Below are positions 1 through 6,927 of a stretch of DNA of 12,373 nucleotides, piece by piece. The notes under the pieces are model-generated. The model was not told the DNA's origin and ran no database searches. It saw nothing but the letters and a program-made list of their open reading frames with translations. Position 1 is the stretch's first letter, and every line of letters begins with the position of its first letter. The stretch comes from Betaproteobacteria bacterium. Lineage in GTDB: Bacteria > Pseudomonadota > Gammaproteobacteria > Burkholderiales > UBA9220. Both the position numbers and the translations under genes were made by a program. Location of the stretch: positions 1 through 12,373 of the forward strand of contig JAGUYQ010000305.1 in assembly GCA_020061285.1 (NCBI GenBank). Direction: 5' to 3'.

Positions 1-126
1 AAGGTCGAGCAGCACCGGGGTACCGCCCGCCCGCGCCACCACCTCGGCGTGCTGGCGGCCGAGCAGGCCAGCGGCACCGGTGATGACAATGACGCGGTCT
101 TGCAGAGAAAACAGGGAATCGCTCAT
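1..126 (-). CDS. SDR-family oxidoreductase, N-terminal fragment (cut by window edge)
   Basis: Only the first 42 codons are inside the window. They begin MSDSLFSLQDRVIVITGAAG and show the first beta strand and the glycine-rich NAD(P)-binding turn TGAAGLLG of a short-chain dehydrogenase/reductase, followed by a second strand ending in VLLDL. The Asp after the second strand is typical of NAD(H)-preferring members. The ATG at 124-126 has a GAAGGA ribosome site 7 nt upstream and lies 11 nt after the preceding SDR's stop, so it is the last visible gene of the minus-strand sugar-acid operon. The catalytic YxxxK is off the window. Substrate is unknown; from context it probably oxidises, reduces or epimerises a sugar intermediate. 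Confidence 0.85.
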   Translation of the reverse strand, partial: MSDSLFSLQDRVIVITGAAGLLGRQHAEVVARAGGTPVLLDL

Positions 127-137
127 GGGAATATCCT

Positions 138-911
138 TCAAAACAGGCTAACGGTCTGCCCACCATCCACCACCAGGCAAGTGCCGGTGATGAAGCGGGC
201 GCGTTCGGAACAGAGAAATAGGACAGCGTCGGCCATTTCTTCGGGGGTGCCAAAGCGCTTCATTGGCACCGTCGCCTCGATCAACGCGGCCACACGCTGC
301 GGGTCGGCCTGGATTTTGGCGTCCCAGCTACCGCCGGGGAAGTGGACGTTGCCGGGAGCAAGGCAATTGACTCGCACCGTCGGCGCAAGACGACGGGCCA
401 TTTGCTTGGTCAGGGCCAGGAGGGCGGATTTGGCCACGGAATAGTCAGTGGGGGCCCCGATGTACTCCAGGCCGGCGATGGACGACACGAACAACAGGCT
501 GCCCGCGCTAGCTTCCAACAAGGGCAGGGTGGCACGGGCCACGGCTTCGGCGCTGACGAAATTACTGCGCCAGGCTTCCGCAAAGCGCTCCGCATCCGGC
601 AGGGCGTCCCGGGGACCCCGCCCATCACCCACGTTGGCGACGGCCACGTCCAACCCGCCCCAGGAGGAACCTATTTCTTCAAGGATAGGTGGCCACGCTG
701 CCTCGTCGGCACAGTCGGCGGGCAGGGCCAAAACCCGCTCCCCACCGTACTCCGCCCCCAGACGGTCAGCGGCTTCGGCAAGAGGGCCGGCGGTACGCGC
801 CAGCAGAGCCACCCGCGCGCCTTCCCTCAGAAAACTCTCGGCGATGGCCAAGCCGATGCCCCGGGAGGCACCGGCGACCAGAACCCGTTTATCGGTGAGG
901 CCGAGATCCAT
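138..911 (-). CDS. SDR-family oxidoreductase (3-oxoacyl-ACP reductase-like)
   Basis: A 257-residue classical short-chain dehydrogenase. Visible motifs are the cofactor turn GASRGIG (residues 14-20), the VANVG strand (91-95, equivalent of NNAG), N117 in RSNFVS, the catalytic serine region FVSSIAG (141-147), Y157 and K161 in YSVAK, and the C-terminal ITGTCLVVDGG. All catalytic residues are present, so it should be an active NAD(P)-dependent oxidoreductase. A longer open frame runs upstream to 1091, but the ATG at 909-911 has GAGGAG just before it, starts the family alignment, and lies 10 nt after the upstream gene's stop. Membership in the operon suggests a keto/hydroxy interconversion on a sugar or sugar acid; the substrate cannot be read from sequence. 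Confidence 0.9.
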   Translation of the reverse strand: MDLGLTDKRVLVAGASRGIGLAIAESFLREGARVALLARTAGPLAEAADRLGAEYGGERVLALPADCADEAAWPPILEEIGSSWGGLDVAVANVGDGRGPRDALPDAERFAEAWRSNFVSAEAVARATLPLLEASAGSLLFVSSIAGLEYIGAPTDYSVAKSALLALTKQMARRLAPTVRVNCLAPGNVHFPGGSWDAKIQADPQRVAALIEATVPMKRFGTPEEMADAVLFLCSERARFITGTCLVVDGGQTVSLF

Positions 912-921
912 CAGCTCCTCT

Positions 922-1752
922 TCACAGATAGCGCCGGCGCACCCACTCCAACTGCTGCCGGAACACCGCCACGCCTTCATCGTCCCGATAGGCCTGCATG
1001 ATGAAAGGACCCCGGTAGTCGAAGGGTGAGAGGGCATCGAAAAACCGCTCGAACTGGGTATTACCGCTGCCCAGCACCACCGAGCCGCCACCTAGCACCC
1101 GATCCTTGATGTGGATGTCGGAAATGCGCCCGCCATAGCAGGCCAGTTCCTCCGTGGGATCGAACCCCAGGGCGGCACTGTTGCCGGTATCGTAGTTCAC
1201 CGTCACCCGGGGCGAGTCGAAACGCGCCAGCAGTTCAGCGAATGGCTGCGGCGCCAAATCGGTCTCCAAGGACAGGTTGATACCGGCCTCGTCAGCCTGC
1301 TCCACCAATGGCTGGAGACGTGCCACGAAGCGGTCTTGGGCGGCAGCGTCCCGCATCGAAGACTGGTCCACGCAAGGGATGACGATGTCCGTCAACCCCA
1401 GTTTCTTGCCGTGCGCCAGCAAGCGCCGTAGCACGCCCTGACTGTGAGCGGCGATGGCCTCGTCGGAATGGTGCAACGGCGCTTCCATGAAATAGTCGGC
1501 ACACACCGTGTACACCTTGACGCCGCTCTTGCCGCTCACCGCCAAAATCTCATCGGGGCCGTCAGGACGCAGCAGGGGATTGTCCTCGGCGTCGTTGAAA
1601 TCGAGGATAAACTCGATGCAGTCCAGTCCCAATTCCGCTGCCTTGGAAAATTCGTCCTGCCAATAACCCACCGGGTGGGCCTGGTAGCGCCCCTGGTACT
1701 TGGGCAGCAAGCGGCCTTGCATGACGCCGATGGGGTTTTCTGAATAACTCAT
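922..1752 (-). CDS. Sugar phosphate isomerase/epimerase (xylose isomerase-like TIM barrel)
   Basis: A 276-residue protein of the xylose isomerase-like/AP endonuclease 2 superfamily. It opens with the typical PIGVMQGRL segment, and has ELGLDCIEFILDF (about 40-52), the SLETDL strand with a likely metal-binding Glu, the VNYDTGN strand with an Asp, and the DIHIKDR strand with a His. These are the usual divalent-metal ligands of the barrel. The family interconverts ketoses and aldoses or epimerises keto sugars. The start at 1750-1752 (MSYSENPIG) has AAGGA/AAGAAG upstream and begins at the domain edge; the 14-residue upstream extension is not family-like. It follows the SIS gene after 109 nt, the widest gap in the operon. 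Substrate is unassigned; a role in the sugar-acid precursor pathway is inferred. Confidence 0.85.
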   Translation of the reverse strand: MSYSENPIGVMQGRLLPKYQGRYQAHPVGYWQDEFSKAAELGLDCIEFILDFNDAEDNPLLRPDGPDEILAVSGKSGVKVYTVCADYFMEAPLHHSDEAIAAHSQGVLRRLLAHGKKLGLTDIVIPCVDQSSMRDAAAQDRFVARLQPLVEQADEAGINLSLETDLAPQPFAELLARFDSPRVTVNYDTGNSAALGFDPTEELACYGGRISDIHIKDRVLGGGSVVLGSGNTQFERFFDALSPFDYRGPFIMQAYRDDEGVAVFRQQLEWVRRRYL

Positions 1753-1861
1753 GACTTCTTTATCCTTGCTTAATCGCGGTCGAGGCAGGCCCACGAGGCA
1801 TTACGTAGCTCAAGATTGAAAGAGAAAGAGCAAACCGCACGCTACTCAGTAAAGACGGCAG
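1753..1861 (-). other. Widest intergenic gap in the operon
   Basis: All other junctions in this operon are about 10-25 nt, whereas this gap is 109 nt. No convincing hairpin, palindrome or sigma-70 promoter pair was seen. The gap may be a degraded spacer or hide a weak internal promoter; nothing further is claimed. Confidence 0.3.
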
Positions 1862-2455
1862 TCATACCGCTTCCGACTTGTTGCCCTTAAAGTAGGCGTT
1901 TTCCACCAACCCGCATAGGATGTGGCCGAGCAGGATGTGCCCTTCCTGAACGCGTTCAGTGCGGCGGGACGGCATACACAGGCAGGGACAGAGGGTAGCC
2001 AGCTTCCCACCACCCTCACCGGTGAAGCCCATGGTGCGGATCGACAACTCCCGCGCCACGTCCACCGCCGCCAGGATGTTGGGACTATTGCCGCTGGTGG
2101 TGATAGGAACGAACACGTCGTGAGAGCCCGCCATCGCCCGCAGTTCCCGGGCAAACACCTGATCGTAACCGTAGTCATTGCCGATGGCGCTCATGGAGGA
2201 ACTGTTGGTGCCCAAGGCGATGGAAGGCAAGGGCGCACGATCAAACTGGAGGCGGGAAACAAACTCCGCCGCCAAGTGCTGGGAATCGGCAAAACTGCCG
2301 CCGTTGCCGGCGAAGAAAATCTTCCCCCCTTGGCGCAGGGCGTCCAGGCACCAGCCGGCGAGTTCGGCCAGTTGCCCGTGCAACGCCTCGTCCCCGGCCA
2401 GGGCTTGATGCACGGCCAAGGCGCTATGCAAATCGGTTTGAACTTGCTGTTTCAT
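1862..2455 (-). CDS. Phosphoheptose isomerase-type SIS protein (GmhA-like)
   Basis: A 197-residue single-SIS-domain protein, the usual GmhA length (E. coli about 192). The core has GNGGSFADSQHLAAEF (50-65), TTSGNSPNI (119-127) and ERVQEGHILLGH (167-178). The zinc/catalytic set known for GmhA (His-x3-Glu, then Gln-x7-His) is reproduced as H60, E64, Q170 and H178 with identical spacing. It is therefore likely a working metal-dependent ketose/aldose phosphate isomerase rather than a DiaA-like scaffold. GmhA converts sedoheptulose 7-phosphate to D-glycero-D-manno-heptose 7-phosphate; whether that is the substrate here is open. The start at 2453-2455 (MKQQVQTD) follows AGGAGG and lies 13 nt after the aminotransferase stop; the longer upstream frame is noise. 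Confidence 0.88.
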   Translation of the reverse strand: MKQQVQTDLHSALAVHQALAGDEALHGQLAELAGWCLDALRQGGKIFFAGNGGSFADSQHLAAEFVSRLQFDRAPLPSIALGTNSSSMSAIGNDYGYDQVFARELRAMAGSHDVFVPITTSGNSPNILAAVDVARELSIRTMGFTGEGGGKLATLCPCLCMPSRRTERVQEGHILLGHILCGLVENAYFKGNKSEAV

Positions 2456-2468
2456 CTCCCCTCCTGGA

Positions 2469-3452
2469 TCACTTCTTCTTGAAGCGGTAGGGCGTCGGGG
2501 CATCTGAAGAAACTGCCGTATCCGTCGCATTCCACGCCTTGATCTGCTGGGCGATGTCCACCCCGACGTTGGCAGACCACCGGTCGAGCAGCGCATTGAA
2601 ACCGGCACCCACCTGGCCGTTGCCAATGGGCAGGCCGTTGAGGCGGGTCACCGGCAGCATGCAAAACGGCGTACCGGTCATGAAAGCCTCATCGGCCGTG
2701 TACACGTCGTAGGGTTCGATGTTCTTTTCCACCACCGCCATACCTAGCTGAGGCCCCAGCTCCTCCATCACGTAGGCGCGAGAGATGCCCCGTAGGATAT
2801 TGCGCCCCTCCGGGGAGATGATGGTGTTGTTCTTGATGATGAAGAAGTTGTCGCCGGTGCCCTCGGCGATGAAGCCGTCCGGATCCAACAGCAAAGCCCA
2901 GTTGTCGTCTCCGGCGATGTTGGAGGCTTCGATATTTGCCATCAGATAATGGATGCGGCTACGGTTTTTGATCTTCGGATCCAGCAGGGTACCGGGAATA
3001 GCCCGCTGGGAGGTGATGACGGCGTTGATGCCGCTATCGAACAAGTATCCCATACCGGCCACCGTCCAGCGCAGGGGGAAATCGGCGATGATGACGTTGG
3101 GACCCTTGTGGAGCCCCTCCACCCGCTGATAGATGCCCAGAGTACCGCGAGAAACGTCGATCATCAGGCGATGCTCGTCGTCGTCCCCGAAGAGGTGCTC
3201 GTTGGCCTCGTTGACCTCGATGCAGTGGCGCTCCATTTCGTCGATGGTCATGTCGAGCGGAATCTGCAGAATCTTCAGACCCGCATACAACCGTTCGAGA
3301 TGTTCCCGCAGCTTAAACTGCTTTTTGCCGAAGGAGCGCGTCATCTCGAAGACCATGTCGCCGAACATGAGGGCCGAATCATAGACGGAAATCTTCGCCT
3401 CCGACTCCGGCACCAGTTTCCCGTTCACCCATATCACACGACCGCTGCTCAT
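2469..3452 (-). CDS. Class IV PLP-dependent aminotransferase (BCAT/D-amino acid transaminase fold)
   Basis: A 327-residue fold-type IV transaminase. The N-terminus VIWVNGKLVPESEAKISVYD is typical of IlvE/Dat proteins. The Schiff-base lysine is predicted as K162 in DPKIKNRSRIH, 14 residues before the EA that closes the following helix, as in D-amino acid transaminase. E197 in IAEGTGDNFF is the expected PLP N1 partner and TGTPFCMLPV (259-268) the phosphate-binding region. ATG at 3450-3452 is preferred over an in-frame GTG six nt upstream because GAGAGG sits 6 nt before this ATG and abuts the GTG. It begins 10 nt after the NeuB-like gene's stop. Sugar aminotransferases are usually fold I (DegT), so its job here is unclear: an unusual sugar amination or supply of an amino acid substituent are both possible. 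Confidence 0.88.
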   Translation of the reverse strand: MSSGRVIWVNGKLVPESEAKISVYDSALMFGDMVFEMTRSFGKKQFKLREHLERLYAGLKILQIPLDMTIDEMERHCIEVNEANEHLFGDDDEHRLMIDVSRGTLGIYQRVEGLHKGPNVIIADFPLRWTVAGMGYLFDSGINAVITSQRAIPGTLLDPKIKNRSRIHYLMANIEASNIAGDDNWALLLDPDGFIAEGTGDNFFIIKNNTIISPEGRNILRGISRAYVMEELGPQLGMAVVEKNIEPYDVYTADEAFMTGTPFCMLPVTRLNGLPIGNGQVGAGFNALLDRWSANVGVDIAQQIKAWNATDTAVSSDAPTPYRFKKK

Positions 3453-3462
3453 CGCCACCCTC

Positions 3463-4317
3463 TCAGTTCTTGTATTCGCTTTCGAAGGGAATGTGTGCGC
3501 GCAGCTTCTCTGCGATCGGCGCCTCCTTCGGATTCATTTCCAGGCGGCCATCGCCCATCGCTTTCTCGATCTTGCGCACGGCACCGACCAGCATGCGGAA
3601 GCCGGAAGGCTCCACCGACGCCGCCTGATCGGAACCGTACATGGCGCGGTCGAGCGTAATGTGGCGCTCAAGGGAGGTAATACCCAGCGCCGCCGCCGCG
3701 TAGGAGACAGCCAGGCCAACCTCGTGGCCGCTGTAACCGACATTGCAACCGAAGCGGTCGCGCAGGGCTTTTATCCGGTTCAGGTTGGCATCCTCATCTT
3801 CCATGGGATAGGTAGAAATGGTATGCATCAGCTCAAAGGGGCAGCCGACCTCTCGGAAAATCGCGATAGCACGCTCCACGTCCTCGATCTTGCTCATGCC
3901 GGTAGAAATGAAGGTGTGCTTCTTTTCTTCCGCCACCAGCCGCAGCAGCGGTTCATGCACCAGCATGGCGGAAGCAAGCTTGTTATATTTCAGATCAAAT
4001 TGGCACAGAAACTTCTGGCTTTCTACATCCCATGCCGACGCGAACCATTCGATTCCCTTTTCCCGGCAATAACCATCAATTTCCCGAAATTGCTCAGCAG
4101 TAAACTCCAGCCCCGCCTTCTGGTCACGCTGCGTTTTGCCCCATGGGCTTTCCCGAGGAGAATTCAAAAACTCCTGGGTATAAACCAGATCGAGCGTTCG
4201 CTTCTGGAATTTAACGGCATCCGCCCCCGCATCCTTGGCCACGTCGATGAGCTGCTTGGCGATATCAAGACTGCCATTGTGGTTAATACCGATTTCAGCG
4301 ATGACAAAAATGGCCAT
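3463..4317 (-). CDS. NeuB-family sugar-acid synthase (PEP condensation), no SAF domain
   Basis: A 284-residue NeuB TIM barrel, which condenses phosphoenolpyruvate with an aldose or aldose phosphate to make a 2-keto-3-deoxy sugar acid. Motifs seen: IAEIGINHNG (6-15), DAVKFQKR (33-40), STGMS (138-142), GYSGHE (194-199) and SLERHITLD (215-223). H198 and H219 are 21 apart, matching the two metal-binding histidines of the meningococcal enzyme. The family is normally about 340-350 residues with a C-terminal antifreeze-like SAF domain; here the protein ends right after the barrel at IPFESEYKN. ATG at 4315-4317 has AGAGGA 6 nt upstream; an in-frame TTG just before it is too close to that site. The product could be a nonulosonate or its 9-phosphate. 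Confidence 0.92.
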   Translation of the reverse strand: MAIFVIAEIGINHNGSLDIAKQLIDVAKDAGADAVKFQKRTLDLVYTQEFLNSPRESPWGKTQRDQKAGLEFTAEQFREIDGYCREKGIEWFASAWDVESQKFLCQFDLKYNKLASAMLVHEPLLRLVAEEKKHTFISTGMSKIEDVERAIAIFREVGCPFELMHTISTYPMEDEDANLNRIKALRDRFGCNVGYSGHEVGLAVSYAAAALGITSLERHITLDRAMYGSDQAASVEPSGFRMLVGAVRKIEKAMGDGRLEMNPKEAPIAEKLRAHIPFESEYKN

Positions 4318-4341
4318 CTTCAATCCTCTTTAATTTAAGGG

Positions 4342-5544
4342 TTAAATGTTCAGACTGAGCCGGGGACCCAGCAGCACTTCGGAAATCTCTTTCAGCACAC
4401 CTTCCCCACCACGGGCGCGAGTAATGTATTTTGCCATCGCCAATACCGCTGGGTGCGCATCCGCCGGCGCCACGGGAAATCCGACTTGGCGCATTGCATC
4501 GAGATCATTGACGTCATTGCCGACATAAAGCACTTGATCCAGCGCGACCCCCCTGACCTCGCAACACGCCATCAGATCCCGCCGCTTATCGCCACTTCCC
4601 TGCAATACATCCAACCCCAGCTTCTTTGCTCGTGCAGCAACGACCGGATTGGTTTCGGTGCTTAAGATAACCTGCTGAAATCCGGCGTGGCGTAGCTGCC
4701 CCACACCCCAACCATCCGCGCGGTTGGCGAGGACGGCCTCGCTGCCATCTTGCAGCACCAGTACGCGATTGTCCGTCATCACCCCATCGAAATCATACAC
4801 AATCAAAGCCGGCTGGAACCCCGCAATGTCACATTCCTGCTGCCAACTCGCAAGCAGATACTTGCAGAAGTAGAACTCACACAGCTCAATGTTCTCGATG
4901 GTATCGATCTCGAAGGATTTCCAGAAGTCCATGGAGTAGCGGGCAATCTTGCCGCCTAGGCGATTGCCGGCTTGCCGCAAAAGGGATGGCTTGAATACGT
5001 AGATTGAGCCGTTTTCGAGAAAAAGGGGGGTGCGGTCCTGGCGACGGCCGCGATTGAATGGATCGAAGGTTTTGCCCCTCAACACACCATCTTCTTCGTG
5101 CCACGCACAAAAATCATCGAGCATGGCATCAGAAAAAAGCGAGTCTGCGGCTTGCGACACGAATGCCTCAACGGCACCATCAATATCCGACGGTTCTCGC
5201 AGTGGAGAAGTCGCCTGCAGGAACACGATACGCTCCGGTTCGGCGCCACGCTCCGCAGCTATTACATCCAATGCGTGCAACAAAGCAGATTCAGATGTCG
5301 CCGTGTCCGTCGAAAATGCATCAGGACGTTTGATGGTTTTTGCCCCATAGCGTGCCGCGACATCAAGGATGGCGTTGCTATCGGAGGACACATAAACGTC
5401 ATCCACCGTCTTGGCCGCCTTCGCCTGAAGAACCGACCAGGCCAGCAAAGGCTTACCGGCGAAATTTATCAGGTTTTTATGGGGAATTCCCTTAGACCCG
5501 CCGCGTGCCAGAATAATGGCGATCGACCCAGTAGAGGAAAGCAT
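4342..5544 (-). CDS. CMP-sugar-acid cytidylyltransferase fused to KdsC-like HAD phosphatase
   Basis: A 400-residue two-domain protein. Residues 1-235 are a NeuA/CMP-N-acylneuraminate synthetase domain, with the CTP-binding ARGGSKGIPHKN (13-24), VSSDS (52-56) and LQATSPLR (109-116). Residues 246-395 are a KdsC/KDN-9-phosphatase-like HAD domain with motif I DFDGV (D251, D253), motif II ILSTE (S295), K320 in GSGDKR, and motif IV GNDVND (D344, D347), all apparently intact. The architecture resembles vertebrate CMAS. It suggests that the sugar acid is made as a phosphate, dephosphorylated and then CMP-activated by the same polypeptide. This is the first gene of the operon and ends 24 nt before the NeuB-like gene. 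No clear ribosome site precedes the ATG at 5542-5544, but the synthetase motif region begins within 10 residues and supports this start. Confidence 0.92.
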   Translation of the reverse strand: MLSSTGSIAIILARGGSKGIPHKNLINFAGKPLLAWSVLQAKAAKTVDDVYVSSDSNAILDVAARYGAKTIKRPDAFSTDTATSESALLHALDVIAAERGAEPERIVFLQATSPLREPSDIDGAVEAFVSQAADSLFSDAMLDDFCAWHEEDGVLRGKTFDPFNRGRRQDRTPLFLENGSIYVFKPSLLRQAGNRLGGKIARYSMDFWKSFEIDTIENIELCEFYFCKYLLASWQQECDIAGFQPALIVYDFDGVMTDNRVLVLQDGSEAVLANRADGWGVGQLRHAGFQQVILSTETNPVVAARAKKLGLDVLQGSGDKRRDLMACCEVRGVALDQVLYVGNDVNDLDAMRQVGFPVAPADAHPAVLAMAKYITRARGGEGVLKEISEVLLGPRLSLNI

Positions 5545-5600
5545 TTTTTATGTTTTACAGGTAATTGGCCGTATTGCCGGCAAGAAAAACTGATGCAGCT

Positions 5601-5629
5601 ATGTTACAGTAGTGCCCCATATAATTCAA
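5601..5629 (-). promoter_or_regulatory. Candidate sigma-70 promoter of the sugar-acid operon
   Basis: Read on the minus strand, TTGAAT (5629-5624) and TAACAT (5606-5601) are separated by exactly 17 nt. Each box matches 4 of 6 consensus bases. Transcription would begin near 5593, leaving a leader of about 50 nt before the cytidylyltransferase ATG at 5544. This is a pattern match only. Confidence 0.4.
5620..5625 (+). promoter_or_regulatory. Candidate -10 box for the divergent ligase/GT9 transcript
   Basis: A perfect TATAAT on the plus strand, with no recognisable -35 at 16-18 nt upstream, so an activator or weak promoter would be needed. It overlaps the -35 of the minus-strand promoter. A start near 5632 would make the ATG at 5593 unusable and favour starts at 5659, 5671 or 5713 for the membrane protein. 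Confidence 0.35.
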
Positions 5630-5670
5630 AATCAGTTTCTGCTTCCCAGCTCCCTCAAATGCATCACCCG

Positions 5671-6927
5671 ATGAATGGAAAACTTTGTTCCCGGATAGGC
5701 TGGACCCCCCCGATGTCCGCCAATGGACAGATCGCCGGCTGTGCCGCATTGGCGTTAATGGCGGTCTATTTATGGGCACTCCCCACCGCCCACACCATCG
5801 CACTTCGTCAAGTCGCCTTTTTTTCTCTAATTCTGCTGACTTTATGGAGCACTTGGCGCTACGGGCTGCGTCTGCACCTACCCCTTGCCGCGCCGTGGTT
5901 GATATTCGGCGCCGTTGCACTGGCATCCCTTACTTACGCCGTTGACCTAACGTTTTCGCTCGGGGAAATAAAAAAAGAAATTGGCTATGGAATGCTGGTC
6001 CTGGTTCTGAGCGCATCATGGGTAAGAAACATCGCTTCGCTGGAACGGCTGATCATAATTCTTGCCATCGGCAATATTTTTCTGATTGGTTCTGTTCTGT
6101 TCAAGATCACCATCCTTGACCCATTTTGGCACCACCCCGCTTCCCAGATCAGCTCGCTCCTATATAACGGCCCAGGGAAAAGCCTGTACAACGGCGTTGG
6201 CAACTTCAGTACTTATTTGGTTACCATCATGCCCTTAATAGCGGCCTATGCATTCTCTCTACCAAAGAGCCGACGGGTGGCCCGGCTCAGTCTGTTCGTT
6301 CTCCTTGCTTTTAATGTTGTGGCATTATTTTTGACCGGCAACCGCATGGGATTAGTCATCTGCCTACTGGAAATACTTTTCGTCACTGGCTTTCTGATTG
6401 CACGAGGAATCATCTCTTGGCGAACACTAATTGTCGCTGTAATGGCGCTGGCCACCATTGGCATCCTGACCTGGGGACAAATGCACGTCCGCACGCCGGT
6501 TGACGACATACGCTGGAAAATGTGGTCCTGGATCATCACCGACATTCGCACCAATCCGCTGGCCGGCGGCGGATTTGGCCGTACTGTGTTATGCCTATAC
6601 GATCCGAAATTTTGCCAAGTCTTTCCTTTTGAGCATGCGCACAACATGCTTCTCGACAAAGGCGTGCAGATGGGAATTCCTGGTATCGCAGCCTTTCTGT
6701 TCCTGCTCGGCGCGACCTTTCATAGCCTATGGCCCAGCCGCAAAACCTATCCCAACCCACAATGGGGGTACTTACTGGGAGCCGCGACCATGTTTGTAGG
6801 GGTTTTTCTCAAGAGCATGACGGACGATTTCTTCGTCGACCATAATGCTCTTCTCTTCTGGGCATTGACGGGAGGAGTGCTCGGCGCCCTGGCCGAACAA
6901 CGAGTAGATACAAAGGCGCAAAACTGA
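5671..6927 (+). CDS. O-antigen ligase / polymerase-type membrane protein (WaaL/Wzy_C family)
   Basis: A polytopic inner-membrane protein of about 418 residues with roughly ten hydrophobic segments. Two signatures of the O-antigen ligase superfamily are visible: LTGNRMGL (221-228, conserved Arg after a membrane helix) and FEHAHNMLLDKGVQMGIPG (320-338, catalytic-type HxHN in a periplasmic loop). Members transfer undecaprenol-linked glycan to lipid A-core or polymerise repeat units; sequence alone does not separate these. The open frame runs back to 5098, but that part is antisense to the cytidylyltransferase and hydrophilic. No start has a good ribosome site; ATG 5671 places a basic N-terminus before the first helix, and ATG 5713 (404 residues) is the main alternative. 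Its TGA overlaps the ATG of the GT9 gene by one base, indicating coupling. Confidence 0.82.
   Translation: MNGKLCSRIGWTPPMSANGQIAGCAALALMAVYLWALPTAHTIALRQVAFFSLILLTLWSTWRYGLRLHLPLAAPWLIFGAVALASLTYAVDLTFSLGEIKKEIGYGMLVLVLSASWVRNIASLERLIIILAIGNIFLIGSVLFKITILDPFWHHPASQISSLLYNGPGKSLYNGVGNFSTYLVTIMPLIAAYAFSLPKSRRVARLSLFVLLAFNVVALFLTGNRMGLVICLLEILFVTGFLIARGIISWRTLIVAVMALATIGILTWGQMHVRTPVDDIRWKMWSWIITDIRTNPLAGGGFGRTVLCLYDPKFCQVFPFEHAHNMLLDKGVQMGIPGIAAFLFLLGATFHSLWPSRKTYPNPQWGYLLGAATMFVGVFLKSMTDDFFVDHNALLFWALTGGVLGALAEQRVDTKAQN

Noticed and set aside
342..1001. Plus-strand frames antisense to the SDR gene
   Set aside because: They have no recognisable domain and no ribosome site, and lie opposite a complete SDR with all catalytic residues.
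5098..5670. Plus-strand N-terminal extension of the O-antigen ligase frame (609-residue reading)
   Set aside because: It is antisense to the cytidylyltransferase, is hydrophilic with no family features, and lies upstream of the likely promoter.
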